From positions 34,441,939 through 34,505,938 of the forward strand of contig CM072519.1 in the NCBI GenBank assembly GCA_036898135.1: a stretch of DNA of 64,000 nt, in the 5' to 3' direction. The position numbers and the translations under genes are program-made. This document shows positions 13,485-20,930 of this stretch, in pieces. Source of the stretch: Oncomelania hupensis. Its lineage: Eukaryota > Mollusca > Gastropoda > Littorinimorpha > Pomatiopsidae. The notes beneath the pieces were generated by a model, which saw only the letters and a program-made list of their open reading frames with translations, searched no databases and was not told the DNA's origin. Within the stretch, counting starts at the first letter, position 1, and each line of letters begins with the position of its first letter.

Positions 13485-16300
13485 CTACCAGCATCAGGCA
13501 GGATGATGCGGGACCAGGGCAGCGCCTTCATGCGGGTACGGGTATGTATGATTGGCTTGTTTGGGTAGATCCGGCCTCCACGCCCAGGACGAGGAGGGAG
13601 AGGTGGAGGGGCATCGCCCTCCGCAGTCTTCTTTACTTCGTCCTCTAGCTGTGAGCCTGACGCTGAGCACAGAAACCAACACTTAGGCCTACAGATACAC
13701 CGCATCATTATATAAATGTATTGCATAATACCAACACCGATAAAGGTAAACAGCACAATGACAAAAAGATAAATGCAAACATAACAAACAAATACACACA
13801 CGCACACACACGCACGCACACACACGCACACACACACACACACCTACACAAGAGGTTGTTGACATGTCAAGAAGACACTCGCATTGATTGTCTAGATTCT
13901 AGCTTTTCTAAGTCTATACCTACAAACATGGTCGGTGTGGCGTGAATGTTCACCGTCGTGAAACTTAAATGCAATGCCAAAGAGCAATAAGCCTACAAGT
14001 CAGTTCAAAAAATATTTATTCACACACACACACACACATACACACACACACACGCACACACACACCCGCACACACACACACACATTTTACAGACATGGCT
14101 ATACAAATATTGAAATCCATACATAATATTGATCAGTTTTGTTACACAGACTGTGCTCTACTGAAGTCAACACAAACACTGGTCTATACAGCACAACTTA
14201 TTATAAATACTCTTCGCTCCACCAAATGCCCACGTCCTGTTCTCTGAGCTCATCTACACATCAATGATAGACACATGCCTGCAGTCACATTATGCAGCAA
14301 ACGACGTGAGGATTACATTGACGAAGAAGAAGAAGAAGAAGAAGAAGAAGAAGAAGAAGAAGAAGAAGAAGAAGAAGAAGAAGAAGAAGAAGAAGACACT
14401 CACCAATGATGTTGAGCAGCGCGTCTCTGTTGGGAAAGTGTTGCTTGGTGGAGGAGTTTTCCAGCATCTCAGCGATGTTGCGCAGTTCGTGCATCTTGGC
14501 CATCAGCTTGTTGATCCGCCCCTCATAGGTCCTCAGCATATCGTCGTGCTCGCGTTTCATCCGCCTCATCTCCTCCAGCAGTTGCTTTTCGTTGTCCGAG
14601 TACGACGGCCCGCTGACCTCTCCACCCCAACCCCGTCCTGGCGTGTGGCTGTGCGGGTTGGCGGTGGAGGAAGAAGGGGGAGGGGGCGCTGGGGGTAAGC
14701 CACGTAAGTGATTGTCCAAGTGATCGTCGTAGCGGTGACCCTGACCCGCTCCTGACCCCAAACCTATACCCATCACCATCATCGTCATTGTGGCAGGAAC
14801 ACCACCAACGCTACCCACACCCACACCCACACCCATGTGTTCCGGTGATGAGGACGTGTTGTTATGGCTAGAGGACGTCATCGTCATCATTTGAGGGTGG
14901 CCCACGGACGCTGTGCCCACTGACGTCATCTCGTAGTCTGATGATGTAATTTCCCCTCGTTCCCGGTCTTTGTCCATGATGGAAATAGGTGGGGGTAGCG
15001 TGGGACCAGAGGTTGACTGCAGACCCATATTGTTCACGGCCGAGTCACAAGACGACCGGTGACTCGTGCTTTCCTCAGGAATGACGTAATGTTCGCGCGG
15101 CTGTGATGACGTGTGTGATGACGCGGCTGGTGACGACATCTTGTGATTGTGTCGATGTGTCCGAGGTGCAGGACGGAGAGGAGACAGTGAGGAGGTGGTG
15201 GTGTTGGTGGTGGCAGATGTTGACGATGATGCGACAGGCTCGGCAGGGCTGTCGACAGACCATACAGAGCGACGTCAATCTACAATGTAAGCCTACGTAT
15301 TATTAATGTAATTTATTTATTTCTATTATTATATAATAACATCGCATTTTTACTTTACGGTACAGTGAATACCAGCTCAGAAGAGAAACGTGTGACGAAG
15401 AAGAAAAGGAGGAGGGAAGGCGTTAAATAAGGACGGAAAAAACAGAGTAAAAGTCGCATGCATGATACTTCTTTTTTTGTGGGGGGTGGAAGGAGGGGGG
15501 GACGATAATGATTATATTAAGTTGAGGACTAAATGGAGTAAAAGGAAAATGAGTAGAAATAAAATCCAGAGAATAAAAGAATAAAATGGAATCCTACTTG
15601 CTAGCGTTGTTGCCTTGTTGCTGTTTGGTGGAGAGCCTGTCCCTAGTACGGAAATAGGTCTGAGTGTCGACGGAGCTGTCGGTGGAACAGGCGCTGTCTC
15701 TCTGGCGCTCCCAATCTTCTACACCTCCCTCCTGATTATCAGCTACTGCTGACGGTCTGCTGCTACCTACACCTGATAAACAGAAATGCAAATTCCTGTT
15801 AATAAATTTTTAAACATAAAAATATATAAATGAATAGCCTTTGCGGTAGATTTGAGCTTTTGCTCTCGGTCCCTTTCTCTGTCTTACTGTGATTAGACAC
15901 ACACACAAAGATCTGAGATGAGAAGATGAAGAGATGAGTTCCTAAATACATTATCTCATTGAGAGACTGTTTGAGACTGAGACTTTATTCGTCTATGAAT
16001 TAAAGTAGAAATTCGCCTTTCGGCTGCACAAACATAGTAAATGTAAAATGTATAATCTTTAAAAGAATGACATATATATACAGACAAAAACTAAATAGTG
16101 CAATACATAAAATATAATAAAACAAGTACTATCCCACAGCCCAAACATATCTGCGCTGTACATTCCGCATACACCCTTACACACCATCACAAACCAACGC
16201 CATCACGCAAAAACCCAAACAACAGGCGTTCAACACACGCAACCCATGATCAGCACATGCTCAGCCAAATTACAAAAACAGGACCGTTTGAAAAAATGCG

Positions 16301-16331
<31 letters not shown>

Positions 16332-17077
16332 GCACGCACGTCTCCAGACACCCAAAGACCAGCAATGCAGTTTTCACAACAACAACGAAATACTGTAATA
16401 GGTAGTGTATATACTGTATGCTGGAACATACACATGTATACACGCAGTACACACACACACTGGCACGCCATTTCACACTCACCAAATCACGCACGCACAT
16501 ATTCACACACACACGCGCACCTAGACAAGCAAAAATGCTGGCTAATTAGCTAAATTTATCGCACAGACTGACTGACTGGCTGACTGACTGATCAGATTTC
16601 GTAAGTCAGGGAATAATAGCGTTTGTGAGTTAAATGGCGCTCGGCAGATAGGACAGGCGGAACCCTTCAGTCCTCGTGCGGCAGCTAATAAGCCTGCCAG
16701 ATCTCGAGGAGGTCTGCACCAGCAGCTCGTCACACAGCGAATGGGTCGAGTCTCGCTGAACGGCCCCCAGGCACTGCTGCGTTTTCGCCTCGAAGTACGC
16801 CTAAGATCAAAGACGGGTCTACCAATCAGCTTGCCGGCAGTCTTTGTGACCTCTGCCAGCCTGCCTTTGTCTTCTCTTTCAGCTGGCGAAGAAGCACAGG
16901 CTGCTGTACGTCAGCAAGGACTCACCGTCGCCCCGTAGAAAAGCTCAAACGCCATGGAGCTCACATTGAAGGCATTCAGTAGAGGCGTTGTATGGCCTTG
17001 AGGAGCGCAGCAGTGTGTTAGGGGACCAGACCAACTTGTCGTCTGAAGCGTACTGATTATTTGACAGTGGATGAAGA

Positions 17078-17139
<62 letters not shown>

Positions 17140-18321
17140 ACAACAACAACAACGTCATTCCAACACTTATAAACATTCAGCAGAGCACATGCACCTAAAT
17201 AACCTATTCCAAGAAATCTAACCTGAGACTGAAGATAGATACTGGCCCTGAGAGCGATGAGGAATGTTGTTGCTATTGTTGCTGTTGATGTTGTTGTCCA
17301 AGTCCCTCAGTCGACGAGCTGGATGTCGCTGTTGTTGGTGGGAATGAGGAGTCGTCTGCTGAGAGAGCGGCGCTTGCGGATGTCGTTGCTGTTGCTGTGG
17401 TTGTTGTTGCTGTGGGTGTTGTTGCTGTGGGTGTTGTTGCTGAGGCTGTTGTCGCTGGTTTTGACGTGAATGTCGATCAAAACCCGCCACAGGACCCCCT
17501 CGCTTCTCAAAACGGTCACGTGGGGTCAAGGGATATGTCTGTTGCTGTTGCAGATGTTGTGGCTGCTGCTGGGAGGTGCTTTGCTCTTGTTGTGAACTTC
17601 TGTGTCGTTGAGGCTGTGGTTGTGGTGGTGATGAATTATGTTGAGGCAGTCTTTGATAATGATGTTCTGGTGAATACTGTTGTTGCAGCCTTTGCTGCGG
17701 TTGTTGTTGTCGTTGTTCCTGAGGCAGTTGCTGCTGTTGTCTTTGTTCTTGAGGCAGTTGTTGCTGTTGTCGTTGTTCTTGCGGCTGTGGTTGCTGTTGT
17801 ATAGAAGATGGCGGCTGGTTGTAGTAGTTGTGTTCTCTAGGGTCTCCAACCTGTCTCTTCCTGTCAGAGTCTCTGTTACTGACGCCGTTGTCCCTGAACC
17901 TATCGCTATGTGAATTGTTCACGCCACCAATGTCCTGCTGCAGTTCTTGGAAGAAGGAATTGTAGGATGTGACTACGTTGAAGGCCTCAGTTCTATTCAC
18001 AACACGCCTTTTCACGTCCGCCACCAACGCGCTATCCAACCGCTCGTACCGCGGTTCACCTTCCCCTCCCTCGTCCCGCCTTAAACTCTCGTAGCCCGCA
18101 CGCTGTAGCTCTGACGTCACGCCCCCTGATGACGCCATCGCTGTGACGTCATTGTGACGTGGCAAGGCGTCATCGTCCTGCCACATGTACAGCTGCGCAG
18201 AGTCCTCGAAAGTCTTGGTGCCGAAAATGCTCTTAATGTGGCCTTCGCGTAGCAGCCGTTTGCCGAACTGCACATAAAAACAGATTAATAATAATGTTGA
18301 TGATGATGATGATGATGATGT

Positions 18322-18364
<43 letters not shown>

Positions 18365-18997
18365 CATCATGATCATCATGATCATCATGATCATTATCAT
18401 GATGATGATCATGATGGTGATGGGTTAGGTTGTTCCCCGACTGACTGATAATTTTCTCCACTAAACGATAAGGTAGACCTACTAAGTAAAACATGCGTTG
18501 CCTTTAGAAGTGAAGAATCGGGAAGCTAATTTCATTGTCTAAAATATGGAAGAAAATATAAAATATACTGTTCATGGAAAGGATAGCATTAAAAACTGCA
18601 CAGTACTTCTAAGCGAAACAGTAAAATAAATTGTATTTTACAGTTCAAATAAACTTCAGAACAGACTTCTAAAGACAGAACTACTTTAGAAAGTTTGTAG
18701 ACTGAAAATCAAGAAAATGTATATGAAACAAGGCGCATTTAAAATGTACAAACCCAAATACAATTTTAAATAAAGGGCGCATTTCCAACATATGTGCAAC
18801 TGTTAAGACAATTTTGAACAAAGGGCGTGTTTTAACAGTGCCAAAGCTGTAAGCACTTTTGCGTAACATACCTTAAGCGCGGCAGCTCTGGAGTGAAAGC
18901 GGCGAGGATGGGATTGGAGAAGGATGGACACGAGGACAGAGCCTTTAAAAACGTTTCTGTTGCGCCCTGTGGTCCCTTGACCAACCACACTGTCCAT
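14..18997 (-). CDS. DEP-FH2 formin (FMN/Cappuccino-like), 19 exons, incomplete at both ends
   Basis: Formins cap and processively elongate actin filament barbed ends through a dimeric FH2 domain. I assembled 19 exons by reading AG acceptors and GT (one GC) donors; all phases agree, giving about 2,049 codons. Order: DEP domain (about residues 12-71), Gln-rich and Ser/Pro linker (about 75-670), coiled coil (about 675-725), short proline run PPPLPPRPG, FH2 (about 765-1190), then a Ser/Pro tail to the window edge. The FH2 signature GNYLNGGTERGQADGF and the LPEP motif look most like FMN1/FMN2/Capu from memory of those families; other formin classes lack the RGQADGF form. Vertebrate FMN proteins end soon after FH2, so the long tail is different. 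The DEP assignment is by pattern (FKGSVLV..LL, GKRLLREGHI, FEDSAQLYMW). The gene continues left of the window; the right-hand 5' end is unknown. One apparent 1-bp frameshift lies in the last exon. Confidence 0.85.
2372..2629 (-). other. Probable GC-AG intron of the formin gene
   Basis: The intron starts GCAAGT and ends ATGTGCAG in the sense direction. Nothing else is recognised inside it. Confidence 0.45.
2630..2730 (-). CDS. Formin exon 18: linker, probable GC donor
   Basis: 101 nt, phase 0 to phase 2, encoding APGQQPEEMYGNQPAAAEFS then PHSRRSHHQREHHK. The acceptor is GTTGCAAG. Exons 17 and 19 cannot be joined directly in frame, so an exon of length 2 mod 3 is needed here. The end that fits is CACAA|GCAAGT, a GC donor with otherwise perfect U1 match. 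A GT alternative (GTCTT|GTAGTG, 8 nt downstream) keeps phase but has a poor consensus. Confidence 0.55.
2904..3065 (-). CDS. Formin exon 17: post-FH2 helix
   Basis: 162 nt, phase 0 both sides, acceptor CTGTTATAG, donor GTGCAG|GTGAGG. It encodes FRQLKSQMMRTVATLQQDVE with Q/M-rich heptads, then INNWIQSLGCYDNDVQ. It lies where FMN proteins carry a short C-terminal tail. I do not see a confident Spire-interaction motif. Confidence 0.75.
3320..3448 (-). CDS. Formin exon 16: FH2 C-terminal helices
   Basis: 129 nt, phase 0 both sides, acceptor GTGTTTGCAG, donor AATTG|GTGAG. It encodes CTPHEFFQTWATFLHDCKYY then WKLAHRNLARFKFE, matching FMN 'xTPxxxFxxWxxFxxDFKxxWK'. This closes the FH2 domain. Confidence 0.85.
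3777..3947 (-). CDS. Formin exon 15: FH2 helices
   Basis: 171 nt, phase 0 both sides, acceptor CTGTACAG, donor CGCAG|GTACGC. It encodes FLTSAVEVLAEETRFLEDSK then FWKTTTFFMYKTQ, the coiled region and 'xxxFxxxxxYFG' position of FH2. Confidence 0.85.
4474..4542 (-). CDS. Formin exon 14: FH2 helix
   Basis: 69 nt, phase 0 both sides, acceptor TTTATATAG, donor CAGA|GTAAGA. It encodes VSFEEIQKALRDLREELTQV, the 'VxFEDxxxxLxxLxxxL' helix that follows LPEP in FMN-type FH2 domains. Confidence 0.85.
4900..5028 (-). CDS. Formin exon 13: FH2 segment with LPEP motif
   Basis: 129 nt, phase 0 both sides, acceptor TTCTACAACAG, donor CACAG|GTATG. It encodes a helix NLLELVMRTYCVQHESD and then RFRLPEPSNMRHAAQ, matching the FMN '(F)PLPEPxDxxxAxQ' region. 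Confidence 0.85.
5200..5329 (-). CDS. Formin exon 12: FH2 signature exon
   Basis: 130 nt, phase 2 to phase 0, acceptor CTGTGTGCAG, donor CAGA|GTGAGA. It encodes GPLKKVLETILTVGNYLNGG then TERGQADGFTLDILNRLKDF. The GNYxN motif is the FH2 hallmark, and RGQADGF followed by LKD is the FMN/Capu form. The donor has A instead of G at -1 but is otherwise good. Confidence 0.9.
5556..5643. repeat. 44-bp tandem duplication covering a formin splice donor
   Basis: Two adjacent copies (5556-5599 and 5600-5643) differ at only a few bases. Each contains the last 22 nt of formin exon 11, its splice donor and 22 nt of intron. The working donor reads CAACAA|GTAAGT; the downstream copy reads CAACAT|GTAAGT. Confidence 0.85.
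5622..5670 (-). CDS. Formin exon 11: FH2 microexon
   Basis: 49 nt, phase 1 to phase 2, acceptor GTCATTACAG, donor CAACAA|GTAAGT. It encodes QQLRELNTACDELVN of FH2. The last 22 nt and the donor are duplicated in tandem directly downstream (see findings). Confidence 0.8.
5935..6051 (-). CDS. Formin exon 10: FH2 segment
   Basis: 117 nt, phase 1 to phase 1, acceptor CATGTGCAG, donor ATTG|GTAAGC. It encodes LDAPEYLVFEMSKLDHFRER then LEFLRFKNKL, matching the FH2 'LDKPEQFLxELSxIPxFxERxxCxxF' block. Confidence 0.85.
6530..6733 (-). mobile_element. RTE-like non-LTR retroelement, 3' fragment (copy A)
   Basis: Lies in the intron between formin exons 10 and 9. It starts with the family's CCTATCC-type tail (the 3' end on the minus strand) and covers only the terminal ~200 bp, matching the end of the larger copy at 44049-45507. 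It ends abruptly, as 5'-truncated copies do. Confidence 0.8.
7237..7316 (-). CDS. Formin exon 9: FH2 segment
   Basis: 80 nt, phase 2 to phase 1, acceptor GTGTTGCAG, donor CCAG|GTAGGC. It encodes FAELLELLNSPRDVEKILHQ, the helical part between the LLDGKRSQ-like helix and the P-E-x-(F/L)-L motif. Confidence 0.8.
7317..8880. other. Formin intron 8, no recognised content
   Basis: AT-rich sequence between exons 9 and 8. I see no RNA gene, coding exon or element that I can name. Confidence 0.5.
8881..9008 (-). CDS. Formin exon 8: FH2 segment
   Basis: 128 nt, phase 0 to phase 2, acceptor TGTGTGCTCAG, donor ACAG|GTAACA. It encodes LLAMFDGERSQRILNEMRNL, equivalent to the conserved 'LLDGKRSQNVGILLSSL' helix of FH2 domains, then MINAITSLDCKHLHQD. 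Confidence 0.85.
9178..9244. repeat. (AAT)n microsatellite in formin intron
   Basis: Interrupted ATA/AAT trinucleotide tract. Confidence 0.9.
9895..10250 (-). mobile_element. Jockey/CR1-superfamily non-LTR remnant, reverse transcriptase C-terminus
   Basis: Minus-strand reading, with frame breaks, gives LKTLHWLPVKACVDYKVAIL and then FAPTLWNSLHSNLP. The 'LHWLPVxxRIxYKxxxLxFHxL' and 'xxAPxLWNSLPxxLR' blocks are typical of the C-terminal region in this superfamily. A (CA)n tract at about 9819-9853 sits at the 3' end. It is decayed and lies in the intron between formin exons 8 and 7. Confidence 0.65.
10305..10392 (-). CDS. Formin exon 7: FH2 segment
   Basis: 88 nt, phase 2 to phase 0, acceptor TTTATTACAG, donor CAG|GTAGGC. 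It encodes LYSCPPHPSADDITLLDDIY followed by AIRGRPKHQ, the region leading into the LLDGKRSQ-type helix of FH2. Confidence 0.8.
11061..11107. repeat. (GA)n microsatellite, 8 bp from formin exon 6
   Basis: A pure GA tract that in the sense direction becomes (CT)n, just inside the intron after the GTGACC donor. Confidence 0.9.
11117..11186 (-). CDS. Formin exon 6: FH2 N-terminal segment
   Basis: 70 nt, phase 1 to phase 2, acceptor TCTTTTCCAG, donor AAAG|GTGACC. It encodes SEEQSSVWRGMPEAKLDTEE, matching the FH2 'xxWxxIEEPxxDxEEFE' stretch just after the tryptophan lasso. This short exon was found by searching for the FH2 segment missing between the flanking exons; its length restores both phases. 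Confidence 0.8.
11355..11732 (+). CDS. Possible type II membrane protein N-terminus, antisense in formin intron
   Basis: An open frame of about 125 codons from an ATG. The N-terminus is short and basic (MTSKRRQCAWFD), then a hydrophobic segment LAATCILACLLILLASSS, then a polar stem. This layout is common for Golgi glycosyl- or sulfotransferases, but no catalytic motif is present and no family is recognised. A weak donor (TCA|GTAATA) lies near 11661. It could be a first exon of a nested gene, a dead copy, or chance. Confidence 0.25.
   Translation: MTSKRRQCAWFDLAATCILACLLILLASSSIERTIVPINLNKDQHQRIQKQSEDVSNLHMKSGPDTVSHTIINKMSKIGTKSSFGKKIIKPLQKLNIECSVINIVIQCLIMHLFFHHRSLACRLC
12552..12591. repeat. 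(ATC)n microsatellite
   Basis: Short CAT/ATC tract in the formin intron between exons 6 and 5. Confidence 0.8.
13331..13486. repeat. Compound (GAA)n(AAC)n microsatellite abutting a splice donor
   Basis: About 30 GAA units are followed by about 21 AAC units. In the sense strand of the formin gene the intron begins GTAGTTG and runs straight into (GTT)n then (CTT)n. Confidence 0.95.
13489..13662 (-). CDS. Formin exon 5: minimal FH1 and start of FH2
   Basis: 174 nt, phase 1 to phase 1, acceptor TGTGCTCAG, donor GCTG|GTAGTT. It encodes an acidic stretch, then PPPLPPRPG (the only clear FH1-like proline run), then KPIIHTRTRMKALPWSRI, the MKxLxWxxI entry of an FH2 domain. The donor is followed directly by a (GTT)n(CTT)n repeat in the sense direction. 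Confidence 0.85.
13793..13850. repeat. (CA)n microsatellite
   Basis: Imperfect CA/CG-interrupted tract in the formin intron. Confidence 0.9.
14020..14083. repeat. (CA)n microsatellite
   Basis: Imperfect CA tract in the same intron. Confidence 0.9.
14323..14396. repeat. (GAA)n microsatellite abutting a splice donor
   Basis: About 24 pure GAA units. The formin exon 4 donor GTGAGTG leads directly into (TCT)n in the sense strand. Confidence 0.95.
14404..15248 (-). CDS. Formin exon 4: Ser/Pro linker and coiled coil
   Basis: 845 nt, phase 2 to phase 1, donor ATTG|GTGAGTG. The first part is Ser/Thr/Gly rich with a PPAPPPPSSS stretch. The last 65 residues include NEKQLLEEMRRMKREHDDML and continue as a heptad-like coiled coil, just before the FH1/FH2 region. 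A (GAA)n microsatellite starts a few bases into the following intron. Confidence 0.8.
15598..15772 (-). CDS. Formin exon 3: linker
   Basis: 175 nt, phase 1 to phase 2, acceptor TTTATCAG, donor CAA|GTAGGA. It encodes a polar, Ser/Asp-rich segment including DSACSTDSSVDTQTYF. I see no known domain. It is accepted because phases match both neighbours and the frame is open throughout. Confidence 0.7.
15773..17222. other. Formin intron 2, with decayed GC-richer segment
   Basis: Contains CA tracts around 16297-16340 and an (ATC)n(AAC)n tract at 17082-17150. The segment 16610-17060 is more GC-rich than its surroundings and reads like decayed coding sequence in several frames; I cannot name the source. 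Confidence 0.4.
17082..17151. repeat. (ATC)n(AAC)n microsatellite
   Basis: A compound trinucleotide repeat about 70 bp from the formin exon 2 donor. Confidence 0.9.
17223..18267 (-). CDS. Formin exon 2: rest of DEP domain plus Gln-rich linker
   Basis: 1,045 nt, phase 0 to phase 1, donor CAG|GTTAGA. The first 29 residues finish the DEP domain (FGKRLLREGHIKSIFG, then FEDSAQLYMW). The remainder is low complexity: imperfect polyglutamine with a repeated QQQQLPQEQR-like unit, later QQQHPQQQHP repeats, and the segment TYPLTPRDRFEKRGG between two Q-rich blocks. The linker is probably disordered. CAG and CAA codons are mixed, which argues for long-term retention rather than a recent pure CAG expansion. 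Confidence 0.8.
18292..18423. repeat. (GAT)n/(ATC)n microsatellite with inverted blocks
   Basis: GAT units switch to alternating TCATGATCA blocks, so the tract can fold on itself. It lies 25 bp from the formin exon 2 acceptor. Confidence 0.9.
18872..18997 (-). CDS. Formin exon 1 (first seen): N-terminal half of DEP domain
   Basis: 126 nt, phase 0 at both ends. Acceptor TATATTGCAG is followed immediately by ATG; donor is AAG|GTATGT. It encodes MDSVVGQGTTGRNRN then FKGSVLVSILLQSHPRRFHS, the FxGxxLVxxLL core of a DEP domain. Because it starts at a splice acceptor, either the ATG is the start with a 5' UTR exon upstream, or earlier coding exons exist to the right. A normal DEP has some 15-20 more residues before this core. 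Confidence 0.75.
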
Positions 18998-19000
18998 CTG

Positions 19001-19560
19001 CAATATACAAAAAGATTGGGATAGTTATTATAAATACAGTTCACAGAAAGTCACACACATACACACACACAGACACACATACACGCCCACACACACACAA
19101 ACGCACACACACATACACAAATAAAGCTGTTGTATCATGTCCACAACACCAAAACCCCTCATGGCCCAGCACCACATCACTTGCCTGCAAGTAACCGCAC
19201 GAGTGCACTGACAAAGGTAGCACTGACTAATAAAAAGGAGTACGTTTGTATATAGTAGTAGTACAATACAACTTCAGTGTTTCAGTTCACAACATAGTCA
19301 AATGTTCTTACACAATGAGTGTTGAGTCCAATAAACTCTAGAAACGATACAGGGTGTACGGTTGGAGCTGCAAAGCAATTAGCGCTGTTGAAGACGTGGA
19401 AGAAACGTACAGTACACCAAAATCAGTGCTCTATCTAATGAGTGAAAGAGCTACAAGATGGTCTCCTTCAAACAGCAAACAGGCGCCAGCAACCAACCAC
19501 AACTAAGTACTAACTCTCTCTCCCACCTCCAAAGTAATTGCTTATTCTTATTCTATTAAG
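19001..19560. other. Sequence upstream of first formin exon seen
   Basis: Contains a CA tract at about 19050-19115. No exon carrying the missing N-terminal strand of the DEP domain was recognised. Confidence 0.4.
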
Positions 19561-19564
19561 TTTA

Positions 19565-20430
19565 AAGTCCCCGGACACTATTGCATATATAGGGGACTAT
19601 ATTTAGGGCTGGTCGCAAAAAAGGAGCCTATTTGGGCTAATTAATGTCTGTAGATTAAAAGCCTACAACACCGACTAAAACTAACAGGTGGGGTTAAAAG
19701 TAAGGAGGATGTAAAATATTTAAAACCATCGCAGAGAGAATATATAGCCTGCGGGGAAAAAAGGTGAGGGGTGAGGGGGGGGGGTTGCTAAAACGGGAAG
19801 ATTGTATAAACTATAACTACTAAAATCAACACACCGCTGGTTTGAAAATAAGGTAATGATCGCAGAAGGTTAAGAGGTAATATTTTTAAAATGCTAATGG
19901 TACAAGTCTGTAACCCGCTAAGAGTTATCAGAAATAGTTTAAAATCATAAAGTAAAAATGTAATTGCGTTTGAGTTATATAGATTATAGTCCCCAACACA
20001 TCAGCGTAAAGGGGACTAAGTAATTGCTAGTTAGTTAGTAGGTAGATTAACGTCCCCGGACACATGAGCGTATAGGGGACAGTTCGAAGTAATTGCTTGA
20101 CTTGACTTGAGTAGATTAACGTCCCCGGACACGTAGCGTATAGGGGACAGCGAAGTAATTGCTTGACTTGACTTGAGTAGATTAACGTCCCCGGACACGT
20201 AGCGTATAGGGGACAGAGGTAATTGCTTGACTTGACTTGTGCAGATTAACGTCCCCGGACACGTTGCGTATAGGGGACAGAGGTAATTGCAGTTCAGTTC
20301 AGTGATTAGATTAACGTCCCCGGACACAGTGCGTATAGGGGACAAAGGTAATTGCATGTTTGTTTGTTTGTTATGTTTATCAGTTTATAGTCCCCTCTCT
20401 TCCCGTAAGGATTTTCAGAGAGGAGACTCA
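19565..20430. repeat. Six-copy ~65-bp tandem array with palindromic GTCCCC cores
   Basis: Copies of a GTCCCCGGACAC ... GCGTATAGGGGAC core begin at 19989, 20052, 20121, 20187, 20251 and 20316, giving spacings of 63-69 bp. Each core can form a stem (GTCCCC/GGGGAC). A single outlier is at 19565. The array is followed at about 20392-20427 by a different hairpin, GTCCCCTCTCT with AGAGAGGAGAC. Confidence 0.85.
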
Positions 20431-20799
20431 CATGGTAATTGCAAATAGTGACATCTCTTATATACTCGTACCCTCCCCCTACCTTTCTCCTACTTTTACG
20501 TTCGGTCCAGGCGGACCTAATAACCGTCAGATTGTTACCTGCCATACGCTGACTGGAGTTGTGGCGGCGAGTACGAGGAAGCAATGAGGAGCAGTTGCTG
20601 TACAAACCAGAACAAGGGGCAGGTCTAACAAGGCAGCAACCCTTCCTAGTCTTGAGCTAATTCTGTCCTGACGCCGTTTATGGAATATAAATATTTGTAT
20701 AGTGTATTGCCAGCTCAAGGCATCGTGCAACAAAGCGAACAATGACGTGCGCAAAAGTAGTACACCAGTCATGGCTCGAATCCTCTCTCAAGGTGCGCA

Positions 20800-20930
20800 C
20801 GAGCTGTAACTTCGTGCGGGGAGCTCAGTTGGCTCAGTATACTCATAGGCAGAACAAATGAAGTATTGAATGTCAGGCGATAACAATGCGGACCGTAAAG
20901 GCAGTGGTTCAAATGCCAGTAGTGCCTAAA
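20800..20930 (+). repeat. Possible old tRNA-like SINE remnant
   Basis: GAGCTCAGTTGGCTCAG resembles an A box and GGTTCAAATGCC a B box about 80 bp later. The copy is diverged and no tail was identified. Confidence 0.3.

Noticed and set aside
13244..13843. Frames through the GAA/AAC repeats giving polyLys, polyGlu, polyAsn or polySer proteins
   Set aside because: They are translations of an intronic microsatellite; only 13489-13662 is coding.
16542..16733. RING-like CPICRAPF in a minus frame
   Set aside because: Only one CxxC pair and no further zinc ligands; probably decayed repeat sequence.
19565..20355. CRISPR-like array
   Set aside because: The spacers are themselves near-identical repeats and the context is metazoan; it is a tandem repeat.
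20031..20357. Repetitive frame with SPIRxVSGDVNL repeats
   Set aside because: It is a translation of the ~65-bp tandem array with palindromic cores; no start context and no other protein features.
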